This document shows, one piece after another, positions 25,893 to 35,148 of a stretch of 64,000 nt of DNA. The position numbers were made by a program, and so were the translations under genes. The stretch is from the NCBI RefSeq assembly GCF_003515685.1, contig NZ_QWEG01000008.1, forward strand, positions 1 to 64,000, read 5' to 3'. Numbering within the stretch: the first letter of the stretch is position 1; each line of letters begins with the position of its first letter. The notes below the pieces were generated by a model. It was not told where the DNA came from, searched no databases, and saw nothing but the letters and a program-made list of their open reading frames with translations. This DNA is from Neobacillus notoginsengisoli. Its GTDB lineage: Bacteria > Bacillota > Bacilli > Bacillales > Cytobacillaceae.

Positions 25893-27023
25893 GTGAAGGA
25901 AGAACGGAAACGGATTTTAGAGATGGTTGAGCGTGGAAGCCTTTCTGCAACTGAGGCGATTACGCTGCTTGAGGAGTTGGAAAAGTCAACGCAGTCCGCC
26001 GGGCAAAAGGAGCAGGAGATCATCAACGAGCTTGCCGTGGTCGTCAATGAAGAAGAGGACAGGAAAACTGCTGGGGATGGGCCCTATAAAAGCAGTTCGC
26101 CAAAGGATAAACTGTTCGACTTGCTCGAAACGGCAATCAAGAAAATTAGGGAATTGGATCTCGATTTCAATTTCGGCCAATCGGTGGAAGTCTCGCATAT
26201 TTTCCATCAGAACGCTGTCAGCCTGAAAGATATCGATGTGAGCATTGCCAATGGTTCAATCAAGCTTTTGCCATGGGACCAGCAGAATGTCCGCGCTGAA
26301 GTTCAGGCAAGGGTGTACCGCGTTGACAACCAGGATGAGGCCCGGAAGGAACTGCTGGATTCGGTTGTGTTCAATGTGGAAGATGACCGGCTACGCTTCA
26401 TCGCCCAGCACAAATGGATGAAAGTGGACACCGTCCTGTATGTGCCGGATGCGGCGTATGAAAAAGTCCGCGCAAAGTTATTCAACGGCCCGGTTTCTGG
26501 TGAAAACCTGAAGATTGAAGATTTGAAGGCCAAGACTGGAAATGGCAAGGTTTCTTTCAAAAATGTCAACGGCAGGAAGCTGGAAGCCGAAACAGCAAAT
26601 GGACATATTGAGGTAAACGGCTGTGAACTTGATAAGCTTGAGGTGGAAACAATCAACGGCGGGGTAAAGGTGGATGGTTCGATTCGGACTGCCGACCTTA
26701 GGACCTTTAACGGCGGAATCCGCTGCGAATTGCAAGGAGCTTCCGAATACATTACCGCGAAAACGACAACCGGCGGCATTGAGATTTACGTCCCGGAAGG
26801 AACCGCGATTGATGGTGAACTAAGATCCAATCTCGGCGGATTCGAGGTCGACTTAGACAGAATCCAGCTTCTCGAGGAAAAAAGCGAAATGATTCAGAAA
26901 TTACTTCGCTTTAAAACCATCCAGGAAGCCAGCCAACCGGCAAAAATTATCGTTGAAACGAAAACAGGCGGAATTTCAATTAAAAAATCTATCCAAAACA
27001 AACAGCAGGAATTTGATATTTAA
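25893..27023 (+). CDS. yvlB: YvlB-like protein with DUF4097 beta-helix domain
   Basis: A 376-residue protein. The N-terminus (EERKRILEMVERGSLSATEAITLLEEL) is the short helical SHOCT-like module typical of YvlB; the C-terminal 250 residues are repeated beta strands with NGxV/TxxGG turns (KTGNGKVSFKNVNGRKLEAE, ETINGGVKVDGSI, RTFNGGIRCEL, KTTTGGIEIYV), a DUF4097 right-handed beta-solenoid. Function is unknown. GTG 25893 is chosen because AAGGGGAG lies 6 bases upstream; the upstream ATG 25875 would overlap that site. yvlC, expected next in B. subtilis, is missing. Confidence 0.88.
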   Translation: MKEERKRILEMVERGSLSATEAITLLEELEKSTQSAGQKEQEIINELAVVVNEEEDRKTAGDGPYKSSSPKDKLFDLLETAIKKIRELDLDFNFGQSVEVSHIFHQNAVSLKDIDVSIANGSIKLLPWDQQNVRAEVQARVYRVDNQDEARKELLDSVVFNVEDDRLRFIAQHKWMKVDTVLYVPDAAYEKVRAKLFNGPVSGENLKIEDLKAKTGNGKVSFKNVNGRKLEAETANGHIEVNGCELDKLEVETINGGVKVDGSIRTADLRTFNGGIRCELQGASEYITAKTTTGGIEIYVPEGTAIDGELRSNLGGFEVDLDRIQLLEEKSEMIQKLLRFKTIQEASQPAKIIVETKTGGISIKKSIQNKQQEFDI

Positions 27024-27057
27024 GTGAGTTTTACCACGCAGGGAAGGGTGATGCTTG

Positions 27058-27408
27058 ATGAGATGGCTGATAGGGATTGGGATTAACGCAGTTTTGTTTA
27101 TGGCATTGGCGGGGTACTTCCAGGATGATTTCCAGGTTACTGGAGCGGGCGCAGCAATTACCGCCAGTTTCGTGCTTTCCATCCTCAATGTGCTTGTGAG
27201 GCCGGTGCTCATTTTGCTCACTCTTCCGGCAACCATCCTGACACTAGGCCTGTTCCTGTTCGTAATCAACGCGCTAACGCTGCTGATGACAGACTCTTTG
27301 ATGGGGGCGGCATTTGAAATCTCAGGCTTTGGCATGGCCCTGCTCGCGGCAGTCATCATTTCGATTGTGAATGTCATCATGCAAAAGATGGTCTTTGAGA
27401 AGAAGTGA
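27058..27408 (+). CDS. yvlD: YvlD-like phage-holin-family-4 membrane protein
   Basis: A 116-residue protein with four hydrophobic helices and the family sequence VLSILNVLVRPVLILLTLPATILTLGLFLFVINALTLL (quoted in two parts by position: residues about 42-80). It belongs to the superfamily-4 mycobacteriophage-holin-like membrane proteins. Function is unknown. GGGAAGGGTG 7 bases upstream supports ATG 27058, not the TTG at 27055. It is the last gene of the yvl cluster and is induced with yvlAB under envelope stress in B. subtilis. Confidence 0.88.
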   Translation: MRWLIGIGINAVLFMALAGYFQDDFQVTGAGAAITASFVLSILNVLVRPVLILLTLPATILTLGLFLFVINALTLLMTDSLMGAAFEISGFGMALLAAVIISIVNVIMQKMVFEKK

Positions 27409-27412
27409 CGAA

Positions 27413-27790
27413 TTGTTTATCAAAACAAAACTTACACTTGGAAAAATTGAAAGCACGATGCGGGAAATGGAGTTTGAGCAGTCTGCACTAGAGGAGCTAA
27501 TGGTGTTCCTTGAGGAGAGGTTGAAGCGCTCTGGTGAGAGGGCATTCCGGAAGTGGCTGAAATACCTGCATTACAGAGTCCCCGAGGGGTACAAAGACGA
27601 GCAAATTGCAATTGCCTTTTATGAGCGCCATAGCTTATGGATTGAATGTGAAGTCATAAAACTTGAGCAAGAAACGAAGCGGCCATGGGAAATTCAGGCG
27701 GAGGACCTCCAAGAACTGGACCCGAGAGCGCAGAAAGCTCAATTAGTGATCAGGCATAGGTTGTCCGAGGTTGTTCTGGAACTGAGATAA
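27413..27790 (+). CDS. Hypothetical protein, start uncertain
   Basis: About 125 residues from TTG 27413 (GAAGAAGTG upstream) or about 110 from ATG 27458. The sequence is strongly helical and charged (MEFEQSALEELMVFLEERLKRSGERAFRKWLKYLHYRVPEGY), with no signal or membrane segment. I do not recognise it. It begins 4 bases after yvlD and is probably translated with it. Codon use looks ordinary for the region. Confidence 0.6.
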   Translation: MFIKTKLTLGKIESTMREMEFEQSALEELMVFLEERLKRSGERAFRKWLKYLHYRVPEGYKDEQIAIAFYERHSLWIECEVIKLEQETKRPWEIQAEDLQELDPRAQKAQLVIRHRLSEVVLELR

Positions 27791-27838
27791 GGGTTCCTAA
27801 ACCGAAGGAAGCCTTTTGCTGGGAAGCAGATTTTTGCA

Positions 27839-27875
27839 AAAAGAGCCTGTGGGGTATCCCACAGGTTCTTTCTTT
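27839..27875. terminator. Bidirectional terminator
   Basis: AAGAGCCTGTGGG pairs with CCCACAGGTTCTT around a tiny loop, with an A run on the left and TTTCTTT on the right. It serves the yvl unit and the leftward amidase. Confidence 0.88.
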
Positions 27876-28668
27876 ATTCCGAATAGACAAAAGCTTCAAA
27901 CCCATCAGCTTTCAGCTTTTTCACCAGCGCATCCGCGTTTTCCTTTTTTGTAAAAGCCCCCGCCTGGACTTTGTAAAGGCCGTCCTTATCCTTTACTGCG
28001 AATGCCTGGTAGCCTTTTGCGGTTACTTTTTTGACGAGTTCGTCGGCATGGCTTTTGTCACGGAACGCACCAACTTGAACCTTATAAAGGCTTTTAACTG
28101 GTTTCGGAGCAACTGGTTTTTTCTTCAAGCCGTATTGCTCGACAATTCCGGCGGTAATGGCTTTGGCGCACGTCATCCTGTAAGTATCAGAGCGGAGCAG
28201 CGCCTCTTCCTCCCGGTTTGTCATGAAGCCGCACTCGGCGAGCATGGAAGTCATTTTCGTTTCACGAAGGACATGGAAGTTAGCAGTCTTGACACCGCGG
28301 TCCCGCAGCCCTGTTTTCGCGACAAGGTGGCGCTGAACCTTTTGAGCCAGATCAACCGCTTCCCGTGGCTTCGTGACATACACGAATGTATCGATTCCGT
28401 TCGCGCTGTTCCATGTATCCTGGTAGGCGTTTGCGTGAATTGCCACATACACATCGATCCCCAGCTTATTAGCCTTATCCGTCCGTTCTTTGAGCGGCAC
28501 ATCACGGTCATCGGAATGGGCGAAATAAACCGTCACGTTTTGGTAGGTTTCAAGTTCTTTTTTTGCAAAATTGGCCACGGCCCTGTTAAACTCGTATTCC
28601 CTCATTCCCGAAGGGCTCCTTTTGCCAGCCGTGGAGTATCCATGGCCTGCATCTAGCATAATCTTCAT
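27874..28668 (-). CDS. N-acetylmuramoyl-L-alanine amidase with SPOR repeats (CwlC-like)
   Basis: A 264-residue zinc amidase that cleaves the bond between MurNAc and L-Ala in peptidoglycan. The Amidase_3 domain (1-175) has the zinc ligands in DAGHG, REYEF and AIHANA and the catalytic Glu in LAECGF. Two SPOR-type repeats follow (SLYKVQVGAFRDKSHADELV and GLYKVQAGAFTKKENADALV), which bind denuded glycan. There is no signal peptide, as in B. subtilis CwlC, which acts on the mother-cell wall late in sporulation. A ribosome site AAGGAG lies before the ATG. Confidence 0.9.
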   Translation of the reverse strand: MKIMLDAGHGYSTAGKRSPSGMREYEFNRAVANFAKKELETYQNVTVYFAHSDDRDVPLKERTDKANKLGIDVYVAIHANAYQDTWNSANGIDTFVYVTKPREAVDLAQKVQRHLVAKTGLRDRGVKTANFHVLRETKMTSMLAECGFMTNREEEALLRSDTYRMTCAKAITAGIVEQYGLKKKPVAPKPVKSLYKVQVGAFRDKSHADELVKKVTAKGYQAFAVKDKDGLYKVQAGAFTKKENADALVKKLKADGFEAFVYSE

Positions 28669-28777
28669 TCAGAACAACTCCTTTCCATGTTGGTTTCACA
28701 TAATTAACATATGGAAAAGAAGTGGCTGAAGACATGGACAAACTAAAATTTTATTCTCGATGATTGTGGCAGACTTC

Positions 28778-29104
28778 CTAATGCCTCGGTGCCCAGAGAA
28801 TGACTGAAACGCCGACAATGCAGATCGCCGCACCAACCCAGTCATACAAGTCCGGGGTTTTCTTATCGATTCCCCAGCCCCACAGCACTGCAAGGATGAT
28901 AAAAACCCCTCCATAAGCGGCATACACGCGGCCGAACGTGGGGAACTTCTGTAATGTGGGAATGACCCCATATGAAACGAGGATGAGGCTGCCAACGATG
29001 CCGTACCAAAGCGGCCTGCTTTCTCTAAGCCAGAGCCAGACTAAATAGCCTCCCCCGATTTCCGCCAGCCCGGCGACTACAAATAATAATATTGCTATTA
29101 GCAT
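28778..29104 (-). CDS. YnfA/UPF0060 family small membrane protein
   Basis: A 108-residue protein with four membrane helices and the family motifs [30 protein letters not shown] and [16 protein letters not shown]. It is related to small multidrug resistance (SMR-like) transporters; substrate unknown. The start is ATG 29104, with GGAGGT 5 bases upstream; the ORF extends four codons further without support. Confidence 0.9.
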   Translation of the reverse strand: MLIAILLFVVAGLAEIGGGYLVWLWLRESRPLWYGIVGSLILVSYGVIPTLQKFPTFGRVYAAYGGVFIILAVLWGWGIDKKTPDLYDWVGAAICIVGVSVILWAPRH

Positions 29105-29224
29105 AGTGACCTCCATTTATGTTGACTCTAGTTTATTTCATTGTAATGCTACATGGGGGGAAGTACCAAAGTTTGAAATAGAAATTGTAAAAAGGCAACA
29201 GAATTGGCCGGTAAGTAGAGGAAA

Positions 29225-29335
29225 CTGCCGGTAGAAAAGGTTTCTCGAAGCCCGAATCAGCCGGAGAGGCATCCAATCGGTCACAGAGAACCTGTCTCAA
29301 TGCCCACATTCAAGATTATCTGCCTATCCTGTCGT
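29225..29335. repeat. Copy of the AAGCCCGAA/GGTCACAGAGA repeat family
   Basis: GTTTCTCGAAGCCCGAATC... CATCCAATCGGTCACAGAGAACCTGTCTCAATGCCC makes about one and a half units of the family that is tandem at 58693 and partial at 38440. It fills most of the 315-bp gap between the ynfA-like gene and nagB; I see nothing else there except the nagB terminator. Confidence 0.6.
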
Positions 29336-29373
29336 AGAAGAACCCCATGCAGCACAATTCTAAAAACAGGAAC

Positions 29374-29404
29374 AAAAAAGAGCCGCAAATCCCGGCTCTC
29401 TTTT
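29374..29404 (-). terminator. Terminator of nagAB
   Basis: On the minus strand AGAGCCGGGATTTGCGGCTCT is followed by TTTTTTG, 15 bases after the nagB stop. Confidence 0.9.
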
Positions 29405-29419
29405 GCAAAATGAAATTTA

Positions 29420-30151
29420 TTATTCTTTCACAAGGCTTAGCGCTTCTTCATCGGCAATAATCGTCACATTGCTGTGCTTCTGCAGTGCAGATGCCGGGAA
29501 ATCTTCGGTCACTTCGCCGTTAATCAGCTTGGACATGGCATCAGCCTTTGATTTTCCGGTTGCAAGCAATATAATTTCCTTGCTTTCAAGAATGGTCTGT
29601 ATTCCCATTGAAATGGCCTTTGTTGGAACTTCCTCCCTTGATGAGAAGAAGCGCGCATTATCTTCAATCGTTTCCTTTGTCAGCGGCACGACTTGGGTGC
29701 GGCTGTCAAACGAAGTTCCCGGTTCATTGAACGCGATATGTCCGTTTCGGCCGATGCCGAGCAGCTGTAGGTCGACCCCGCCAAGCTCGGCGATTCTCTT
29801 TTCATAATTGGCGCACTCAGCCTCAAGGTCAGATGCATTGCCGTCAGGAATGAATGTGTTTTCCTGGTTGATATCGATATGGTCGAACAACGTTTCCTTC
29901 ATAAACGAATAGTAGCTATTCGGGTTAGATTTTTGCAGTCCGATATATTCATCGAGGTTCACTGTTGAAACCTTGCTGTATGAAGTGCCGTTTGTTTTAT
30001 GGTCCTCAATCATGTATTTATAGGTCCCGACCGGTGTCCCGCCTGTTGCCAAACCGAGGACAATCTCGGGATTGCTGCGCACCTTTCCGGCAATCATTTC
30101 TCCGGCTGTTTTACTTAGCTCTAATTCATTTGTAACTTTAATAATCTTCAA
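29420..30151 (-). CDS. nagB: Glucosamine-6-phosphate deaminase
   Basis: A 243-residue enzyme converting glucosamine-6-phosphate to fructose-6-phosphate and ammonia, feeding amino sugars into glycolysis. Family motifs: GLATGGTPVGTY (phosphate loop), NLDEYIGL with the catalytic Asp, and LLGIGRNGHIAFNEPG with the catalytic Asp/His region. The length matches the short monomeric Bacillus enzymes. It follows nagA by 79 bases. AGAGAGGG precedes the ATG. It works with NagA and probably the PTS permease at 56143. Confidence 0.96.
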   Translation of the reverse strand: MKIIKVTNELELSKTAGEMIAGKVRSNPEIVLGLATGGTPVGTYKYMIEDHKTNGTSYSKVSTVNLDEYIGLQKSNPNSYYSFMKETLFDHIDINQENTFIPDGNASDLEAECANYEKRIAELGGVDLQLLGIGRNGHIAFNEPGTSFDSRTQVVPLTKETIEDNARFFSSREEVPTKAISMGIQTILESKEIILLATGKSKADAMSKLINGEVTEDFPASALQKHSNVTIIADEEALSLVKE

Positions 30152-30230
30152 CGTGTATCCCTCTCTTCTATAATGTTAAACTGGACGGAAAAACCATTTG
30201 GTTCGCCATCTGCCCAATTTGCTATACTTA

Positions 30231-31412
30231 CTAACTTTTTTGAAAAGCCAATTCTCCGCGGCAGTAGGTCTTTACCACATTCATGCCGGTATCAAGCACG
30301 ACAAGGTCGGCATCCTTGCCGGCAGCAATGCTTCCTTTTTTGCCAAAAATCCCGATTTGCCTGGCTGGGTTTTCACTAGCCATTTTGACAGCGTCCAGAA
30401 GGGAAAGGTCTGAAAATTTGGCAACGTTCCGGACGGCTTCATTCATTTTCAAAATGCTTCCAGCCAGAGTCCCGTCTGCCAAAACTACCTTGCCATCCCC
30501 AACAGTGACGTCCTGCCCGCCAAGGTCGTATACCCCTGCATTCAAGCATTTCGCCCGCATTGAATCCGTCACGAGCAGCAGTCGATCCGTTCCTTTCGCG
30601 GCGACCGACAACTTGACCATTTTGGGCGCGATGTGAATGCCGTCAACAATCATTTCGACCATCAGTTCCTTGAACAGCAATGCAGCTCCGGCAGTCCCAG
30701 GTTCGCGGTGGTGCATTCCGCGCATGCCGTTATAAAGATGGGTTACATGCTTCGCGCCCGCTTTAACCGCCTTTTCCACTTCCTCATAAACCGCATCCGT
30801 ATGCCCAATGGAGGCAACAACGCCATTTTTATCGAGGTATTCAACAAACTCCAGCCCATTCTCAAGCTCTGGCGCCATCGTGACCAGTTTAATCAAACCG
30901 TCCGCACTTTCCTGCCACTTGCTGAACAGTTCAATATCCGGATCAAGGATGTATTCCTCCGGCTGGGCGCCTTTTCTTTTTGTATTAATGAAAGGGCCCT
31001 CGAGGTGGACGCCAACAACTTCTGCTTTTCCTGGCCCATTATCCGCTTTACAATAACCGGCAGCATTTTTCAGGGCGAGGTCAATATTTCCATGCTCCTG
31101 GGTGATTGTTGTTGCAAGGAAGGCAGTCGTCCCCTCGGCAGGGAGTGCTTCCGCCATCGTCGCGAGCGCTTCAGGCGTCGCATCCATCGTATCCGCTCCG
31201 GCAGCGCCATGGATATGGAGGTCGACAAAACCTGGAACGACAGTATGGGAATTCGGAATCTCAACCACTTCGGCCTGTTCGTATTTTGCCGGCATTTCGG
31301 AAAGTGGCCCGGCTGCAACGATTTTCCCGCCTTCGATGTATACGTACTGATTCGTTTTTACTTCTTTTTCAAAAACGGCCTTTCCCCGAATGGCCAGTAA
31401 CGTGCCCAACAT
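30231..31412 (-). CDS. nagA: N-acetylglucosamine-6-phosphate deacetylase
   Basis: A 393-residue metal-dependent amidohydrolase making glucosamine-6-phosphate and acetate. Motifs: VVPGFVDLHIHGAAG (metal HxH), a GHTDA block, THLYNGM and the catalytic Asp in LVTDSMRA. The start at 31412 (MLGTLLAIRG) has GGAG 6 bases upstream and gives the normal family length; the longer frame to 31559 runs through the likely operator. nagR, next to nagAB in B. subtilis, is absent here. Confidence 0.95.
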   Translation of the reverse strand: MLGTLLAIRGKAVFEKEVKTNQYVYIEGGKIVAAGPLSEMPAKYEQAEVVEIPNSHTVVPGFVDLHIHGAAGADTMDATPEALATMAEALPAEGTTAFLATTITQEHGNIDLALKNAAGYCKADNGPGKAEVVGVHLEGPFINTKRKGAQPEEYILDPDIELFSKWQESADGLIKLVTMAPELENGLEFVEYLDKNGVVASIGHTDAVYEEVEKAVKAGAKHVTHLYNGMRGMHHREPGTAGAALLFKELMVEMIVDGIHIAPKMVKLSVAAKGTDRLLLVTDSMRAKCLNAGVYDLGGQDVTVGDGKVVLADGTLAGSILKMNEAVRNVAKFSDLSLLDAVKMASENPARQIGIFGKKGSIAAGKDADLVVLDTGMNVVKTYCRGELAFQKS

Positions 31413-31500
31413 GATCAGCTCCATTCTGCTAACATTCGCTCTTCTGTCAGTTTCTAGTATAAGTCTAAATCCTTTATAAGTATAAAATTTAGCCGTTTCC

Positions 31501-31512
31501 TTGTCTATACCA
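31501..31512. promoter_or_regulatory. Candidate NagR (YvoA) operator of nagAB
   Basis: TTGTCTATACCA, read on the minus strand as TGGTATAGACAA, fits the TGGTnTAnACCA type site of the GntR-family repressor NagR, released by amino-sugar phosphates. It lies about 90 bases upstream of nagA. No nagR gene is in the window. Confidence 0.6.
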
Positions 31513-31628
31513 CCAAATGGGTGAGAATAAAATAATGTCACTTCATTTGGTTCTGGCAAAATTAATGCTAAAATAAATAGAATCTAGAGTATCCAAATTG
31601 CCTTTCCAAGAGAGAAGGAGGAACCGCC

Positions 31629-32567
31629 TTGTTAAAAGTACGCACGAGAGACATTTATGAAAAGTTCAGCCTTGAGCTTGTTGCGGGCGAAGAAGGAATT
31701 GACAGGCCGATTACGACAAGTGATCTGTCAAGGCCCGGCATCGAGCTTGCAGGTTTTTTTGATTATTATCCAGCTGAGCGCATCCAACTGCTCGGCATGA
31801 CCGAATTGTCATTTTTTGAACAGCTGAGTGATGAAGCACGGATTACTAGAATGGATGAGCTTTGCACAGACATCACACCGGCAATCATCATTACCCGCGG
31901 GCTGGAGGTTCCACAAGAATTGATTGATGCGGCCGAGCGTGAATCGGTTCCGATCCTCCGGACGAAGTTCAAGACGACCCGTTTTTCCGGAAACCTGACG
32001 AACTTCCTTGAGAGCAAGCTCGCTCCGACGACAGCGGTCCACGGTGTTTTGGTTGACATCTATGGGGTCGGTGTCCTGATTACCGGCAAAAGCGGCGTCG
32101 GAAAAAGTGAGACCGCGCTTGAGTTAGTGAAACGCGGCCACCGCCTTGTTGCCGATGACTGTGTTGAGATCCGCCAGGAAGACCAGGATACATTAGTCGG
32201 CACATCCCCGGAGCTAATCGAGCATCTCTTGGAAATCCGCGGGCTTGGCATCATCAATGTGATGACCTTGTTCGGAGCGGGAGCAGTCCGCACCAGCAAG
32301 CAGATCACTTTGAATATCGACTTGGAATTATGGGATCAGGATAAGCAATATGACCGGCTTGGGCTTGACGAGGAAAAAATGAAAATCATTGACTCGGAAG
32401 TTCCTAAACTAACTGTTCCAGTTCGTCCGGGCCGGAACCTTGCTGTCATTATCGAAGTGGCCGCAATGAACTTCCGCCTGAAGAGGATGGGCGTCAACGC
32501 CGCCCAGCAATTCACCGACCGCCTCTCAGATGTGATCCATGAGAAAGCGATTCAAGATGAAGATTAA
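31629..32567 (+). CDS. hprK: HPr kinase/phosphorylase
   Basis: A 312-residue bifunctional enzyme that phosphorylates HPr and Crh on Ser46 and removes the phosphate, the switch of carbon catabolite repression through CcpA. The P-loop is GKSGVGKSE (about residues 152-160), and the family signature [17 protein letters not shown] follows. The TTG start at 31629 is set by AAGGAGG. Its target Crh is encoded at 44004. It leads an operon with lgt, yvoD, ppaX and yvoF, as in B. subtilis. Confidence 0.97.
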   Translation: MLKVRTRDIYEKFSLELVAGEEGIDRPITTSDLSRPGIELAGFFDYYPAERIQLLGMTELSFFEQLSDEARITRMDELCTDITPAIIITRGLEVPQELIDAAERESVPILRTKFKTTRFSGNLTNFLESKLAPTTAVHGVLVDIYGVGVLITGKSGVGKSETALELVKRGHRLVADDCVEIRQEDQDTLVGTSPELIEHLLEIRGLGIINVMTLFGAGAVRTSKQITLNIDLELWDQDKQYDRLGLDEEKMKIIDSEVPKLTVPVRPGRNLAVIIEVAAMNFRLKRMGVNAAQQFTDRLSDVIHEKAIQDED

Positions 32568-32675
32568 ATTTATAGGGTTGTTCACGAATAATTTTTGGGA
32601 GTATTGATTGAAGCTGCCGCATGATAGAGTGGGGCCACTTTTGCCAAAAGACAGAGAGAACAAAGGAGAATGAGA

Positions 32676-33500
32676 ATGATAGGAACGATCAAACCGCTTG
32701 ATCCAATTGCATTCCAGCTAGGCCCCTTTGCGGTCCACTGGTATGGATTAATTATCGGGACCGGCTTGGCACTTGCGTTATACTTGGCGATGCGGGAAGG
32801 AGACCGGAGGGGGCTGCCGAAAGAGACCTTCTCCGACCTGCTCATCTGGGCGATCCCAATCGCGATCATTTCAGCGCGCATTTATTATGTTATTTTTCAA
32901 TGGGATTATTACGCCGCCCATCCCGGCGATATCATTAAAATCTGGAACGGCGGAATCGCCATCTACGGCGCGCTGATCGGTTCCGTCTTGACGGCGTATT
33001 TCTTTACGAAAGGGCGGGGCATTTCCTTTTGGAAACTCGCCGACATCGCCGCTCCGAGCATCATCCTCGGCCAGGCAATCGGCCGCTGGGGCAATTTCAT
33101 GAACCAGGAAGCCCATGGAGAAGCCGTCTCGCGCTCCTTCCTCGAAGGCCTGTACCTGCCTGATTGGATCATTAACCAAATGTATATTGACGGACAGTAC
33201 TACCACCCGACTTTCCTGTATGAATCACTTTGGAACTTTGCCGGTGTCGCGCTGCTTCTCTTCCTGCGCCGCGTCAACCTGCGCCGCGGGGAAAGCTTCC
33301 TGACTTATGTCATCTGGTATTCAATCGGCCGTTTCTTCATTGAAGGAATGCGCACGGACAGCCTGATGCTCGGCGATATCCGGGTTTCCCAGCTTGTCGC
33401 GCTTGGCTTGATTTTCCTGGCCGCTGGTTTAATTATTTACCGCAGGAAAAAAGGGTTAGCCGATGCGCATTATCTCGATGATGATGGGAAAGGGAGATAA
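32676..33500 (+). CDS. lgt: Prolipoprotein diacylglyceryl transferase
   Basis: A 274-residue membrane enzyme that adds diacylglycerol to the lipobox cysteine of prolipoproteins, for example the BNR and PCYCGC lipoproteins in this window. It has about seven helices and the Lgt signature [13 protein letters not shown], plus a conserved HWYG near the N-terminus and EGMRTDSL near the C-terminus. ATG 32676 is preferred over 32670, because AAAGGAG is 7 bases from the former and only 1 from the latter. Confidence 0.97.
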   Translation: MIGTIKPLDPIAFQLGPFAVHWYGLIIGTGLALALYLAMREGDRRGLPKETFSDLLIWAIPIAIISARIYYVIFQWDYYAAHPGDIIKIWNGGIAIYGALIGSVLTAYFFTKGRGISFWKLADIAAPSIILGQAIGRWGNFMNQEAHGEAVSRSFLEGLYLPDWIINQMYIDGQYYHPTFLYESLWNFAGVALLLFLRRVNLRRGESFLTYVIWYSIGRFFIEGMRTDSLMLGDIRVSQLVALGLIFLAAGLIIYRRKKGLADAHYLDDDGKGR

Positions 33501-33531
33501 GGCCAGCTGGCAAAACGGCTTTGGAATTGTG

Positions 33532-33735
33532 TTGTGTTCGGACAGCGTCCAGTCTTTTTGGCGGCTGAGAGTCCGAATAGTGTTGTGATTCGGACTCAGA
33601 CCAGTCTTTTTGGCGGCTAAGAGTCCGAATAGTGTTGTGATTCGGACAGCGTCCAGTTTTTTCGCGGCTGAGAGTCCAAATAGTGCCTTGATTCGGACAC
33701 AGACTTGTGTTTTTAGTCGCTGATTGTCCGAATCA
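33532..33735. repeat. 51-52 bp tandem repeats with ATTCGGAC/GTCCGAAT ends
   Basis: Four units whose GTCC(G/A)AA blocks start at 33571, 33623, 33674 and 33726 (steps 52, 51, 52). Each unit begins with an ATTCGGAC-like block and ends with GTCCGAAT, so each can form a hairpin. They fill the lgt-yvoD gap. A palindrome TTTTGCAAAA follows at 33753. Confidence 0.85.
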
Positions 33736-33858
33736 TCCTTACATCACAAGCTTTTTGCAAAAACAATCGACGAAATCATTGAATCGTTATATTCGTTCTG
33801 GGATGTATCAATGCAAAACATCTCGAAAACCATACAAACAAAGGGGAAAAGTGAGTAA

Positions 33859-34809
33859 ATGCTAATCAATTCGATCAAGAAGGGCTTGCTCGTTGGCTTG
33901 AAGACAACCTGGTCGCTCGGAAAAGTCATTTTTCCGGTTACGCTGGCCGTTTCAATTTTGCAATATACGCCCCTCCTGCCATGGCTCATCAAAGCGATCG
34001 GCCCGCTGATGAAATTGATTGGCCTGCCGGGAGATGCGGCGATTCCGCTCGTATTGGGCAATTTCCTTAATCTTTATGCCGCAATCGGCGCCATCCTGAC
34101 CCTTGATTTCAGCGTGAAAGAGGTATTCATCCTCGCGGTTATGCTGAGCTTTTCGCATAATTTACTCGTAGAATCAACGGTTGCCCTGAAAGCCGGGGTC
34201 AAGCTGTGGATTGTCCTTGTGGTCAGGCTTGGCCTGGCTGTTGTTTCGGCAGCTGTCATCAACCTCGTCTGGCACGGGGGAGGGGAACAGGCTGTTTACG
34301 GGCTCATACAGGCAAAAGCAGAGCCTGCAACAGGTGCCCTCAACATTATTCTCGAAGCTGTAGAGAAAGCCGGCCTTGGAATCGTCCAGCTGGCGCTTAT
34401 CGTCATCCCGCTTATGGCCGCCATCCAGATCCTCAAAGACTTGCAATGGCTCGGCAAATTTTCGAAGACAATGGAGCCGATGACAAGGACGCTTGGCATG
34501 AAGGAAAACACATCGACAACAATGGCAGCGGGCCTTCTGTTCGGCCTTGCTTACGGAGCCGGCGTCATGATCCAGGCAGTTGAAGAAGATGGCGTCAGCA
34601 AAAAAGATGTCACGCTCGCCTTCATTTTCCTCGTTGCCTGCCATGCGGTCGTTGAAGATACATTGATATTCATTCCGCTCGGCATCCCGGTTTGGCCGCT
34701 GCTGCTGATCCGGATTGGCGTCGCCGTCCTCCTGACCTTAATCGTCGGGACGCTATGGAAAAGGTCCGGCCTTGTACAAGAAAAAGGCCAACTGAAAAAT
34801 ATTCAGTAG
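33859..34809 (+). CDS. yvoD: YvoD-like nucleoside-recognition (Gate) membrane protein
   Basis: A 316-residue membrane protein with about eight helices in two similar halves, each like a nucleoside-recognition (Gate) domain: IGPLMKLIGLPGDAAIPLVLGNFLN and MEPMTRTLGMKENTSTTMAAG, with SFSHNLLVEST and ACHAVVEDTLI as matching acidic/His motifs. It is the homolog of B. subtilis YvoD, also between lgt and ppaX. Transport role unknown. It begins at ATG 33859 after AAAGGGG. Confidence 0.88.
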   Translation: MLINSIKKGLLVGLKTTWSLGKVIFPVTLAVSILQYTPLLPWLIKAIGPLMKLIGLPGDAAIPLVLGNFLNLYAAIGAILTLDFSVKEVFILAVMLSFSHNLLVESTVALKAGVKLWIVLVVRLGLAVVSAAVINLVWHGGGEQAVYGLIQAKAEPATGALNIILEAVEKAGLGIVQLALIVIPLMAAIQILKDLQWLGKFSKTMEPMTRTLGMKENTSTTMAAGLLFGLAYGAGVMIQAVEEDGVSKKDVTLAFIFLVACHAVVEDTLIFIPLGIPVWPLLLIRIGVAVLLTLIVGTLWKRSGLVQEKGQLKNIQ

Positions 34810-34810
34810 C

Positions 34811-35108
34811 CTTGGCGATTTTGCGTCGCGGGAAGTCTTGCTAAGTTCGCCAATAAGAAGTCTTGGCGAGTTTACGAAGCAAAAAGTTCGTCTAAGTTCG
34901 TCAATAAGTAGTCTTGGCGAGTTTACGGAGCGAAAACTCAGTCTAAACTCGCCAATAAACAATCTTGGTGACTTTTCGAAGCAAAACTTCTGTCAAAAGT
35001 CACCAATAGTGCGTCTTGGTGACTTTACAAAGCGAAAATTTCATTAAACGTCACCAACAGCCAGTCTTGGTGACTTTTCGGAACAAAAAGTTCATCAAAC
35101 GTCACCAA
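34811..35108. repeat. Six 51-bp palindromic tandem repeats with covarying stems
   Basis: CTTGG starts recur at 34811, 34862, 34913, 34964, 35015 and 35066, an exact 51-bp period. Each unit is a hairpin: unit 3 pairs TTGGCGAGTTTA with TAAACTCGCCAA, unit 4 pairs TTGGTGACTTTT with AAAAGTCACCAA. Both stem arms change together, so pairing is kept while sequence drifts. They occupy almost the whole yvoD-ppaX gap. Confidence 0.9.
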
Positions 35109-35148
35109 TCACCAATCGCCTGGTTAACCAAAGAAAGGAAGTAAACCT

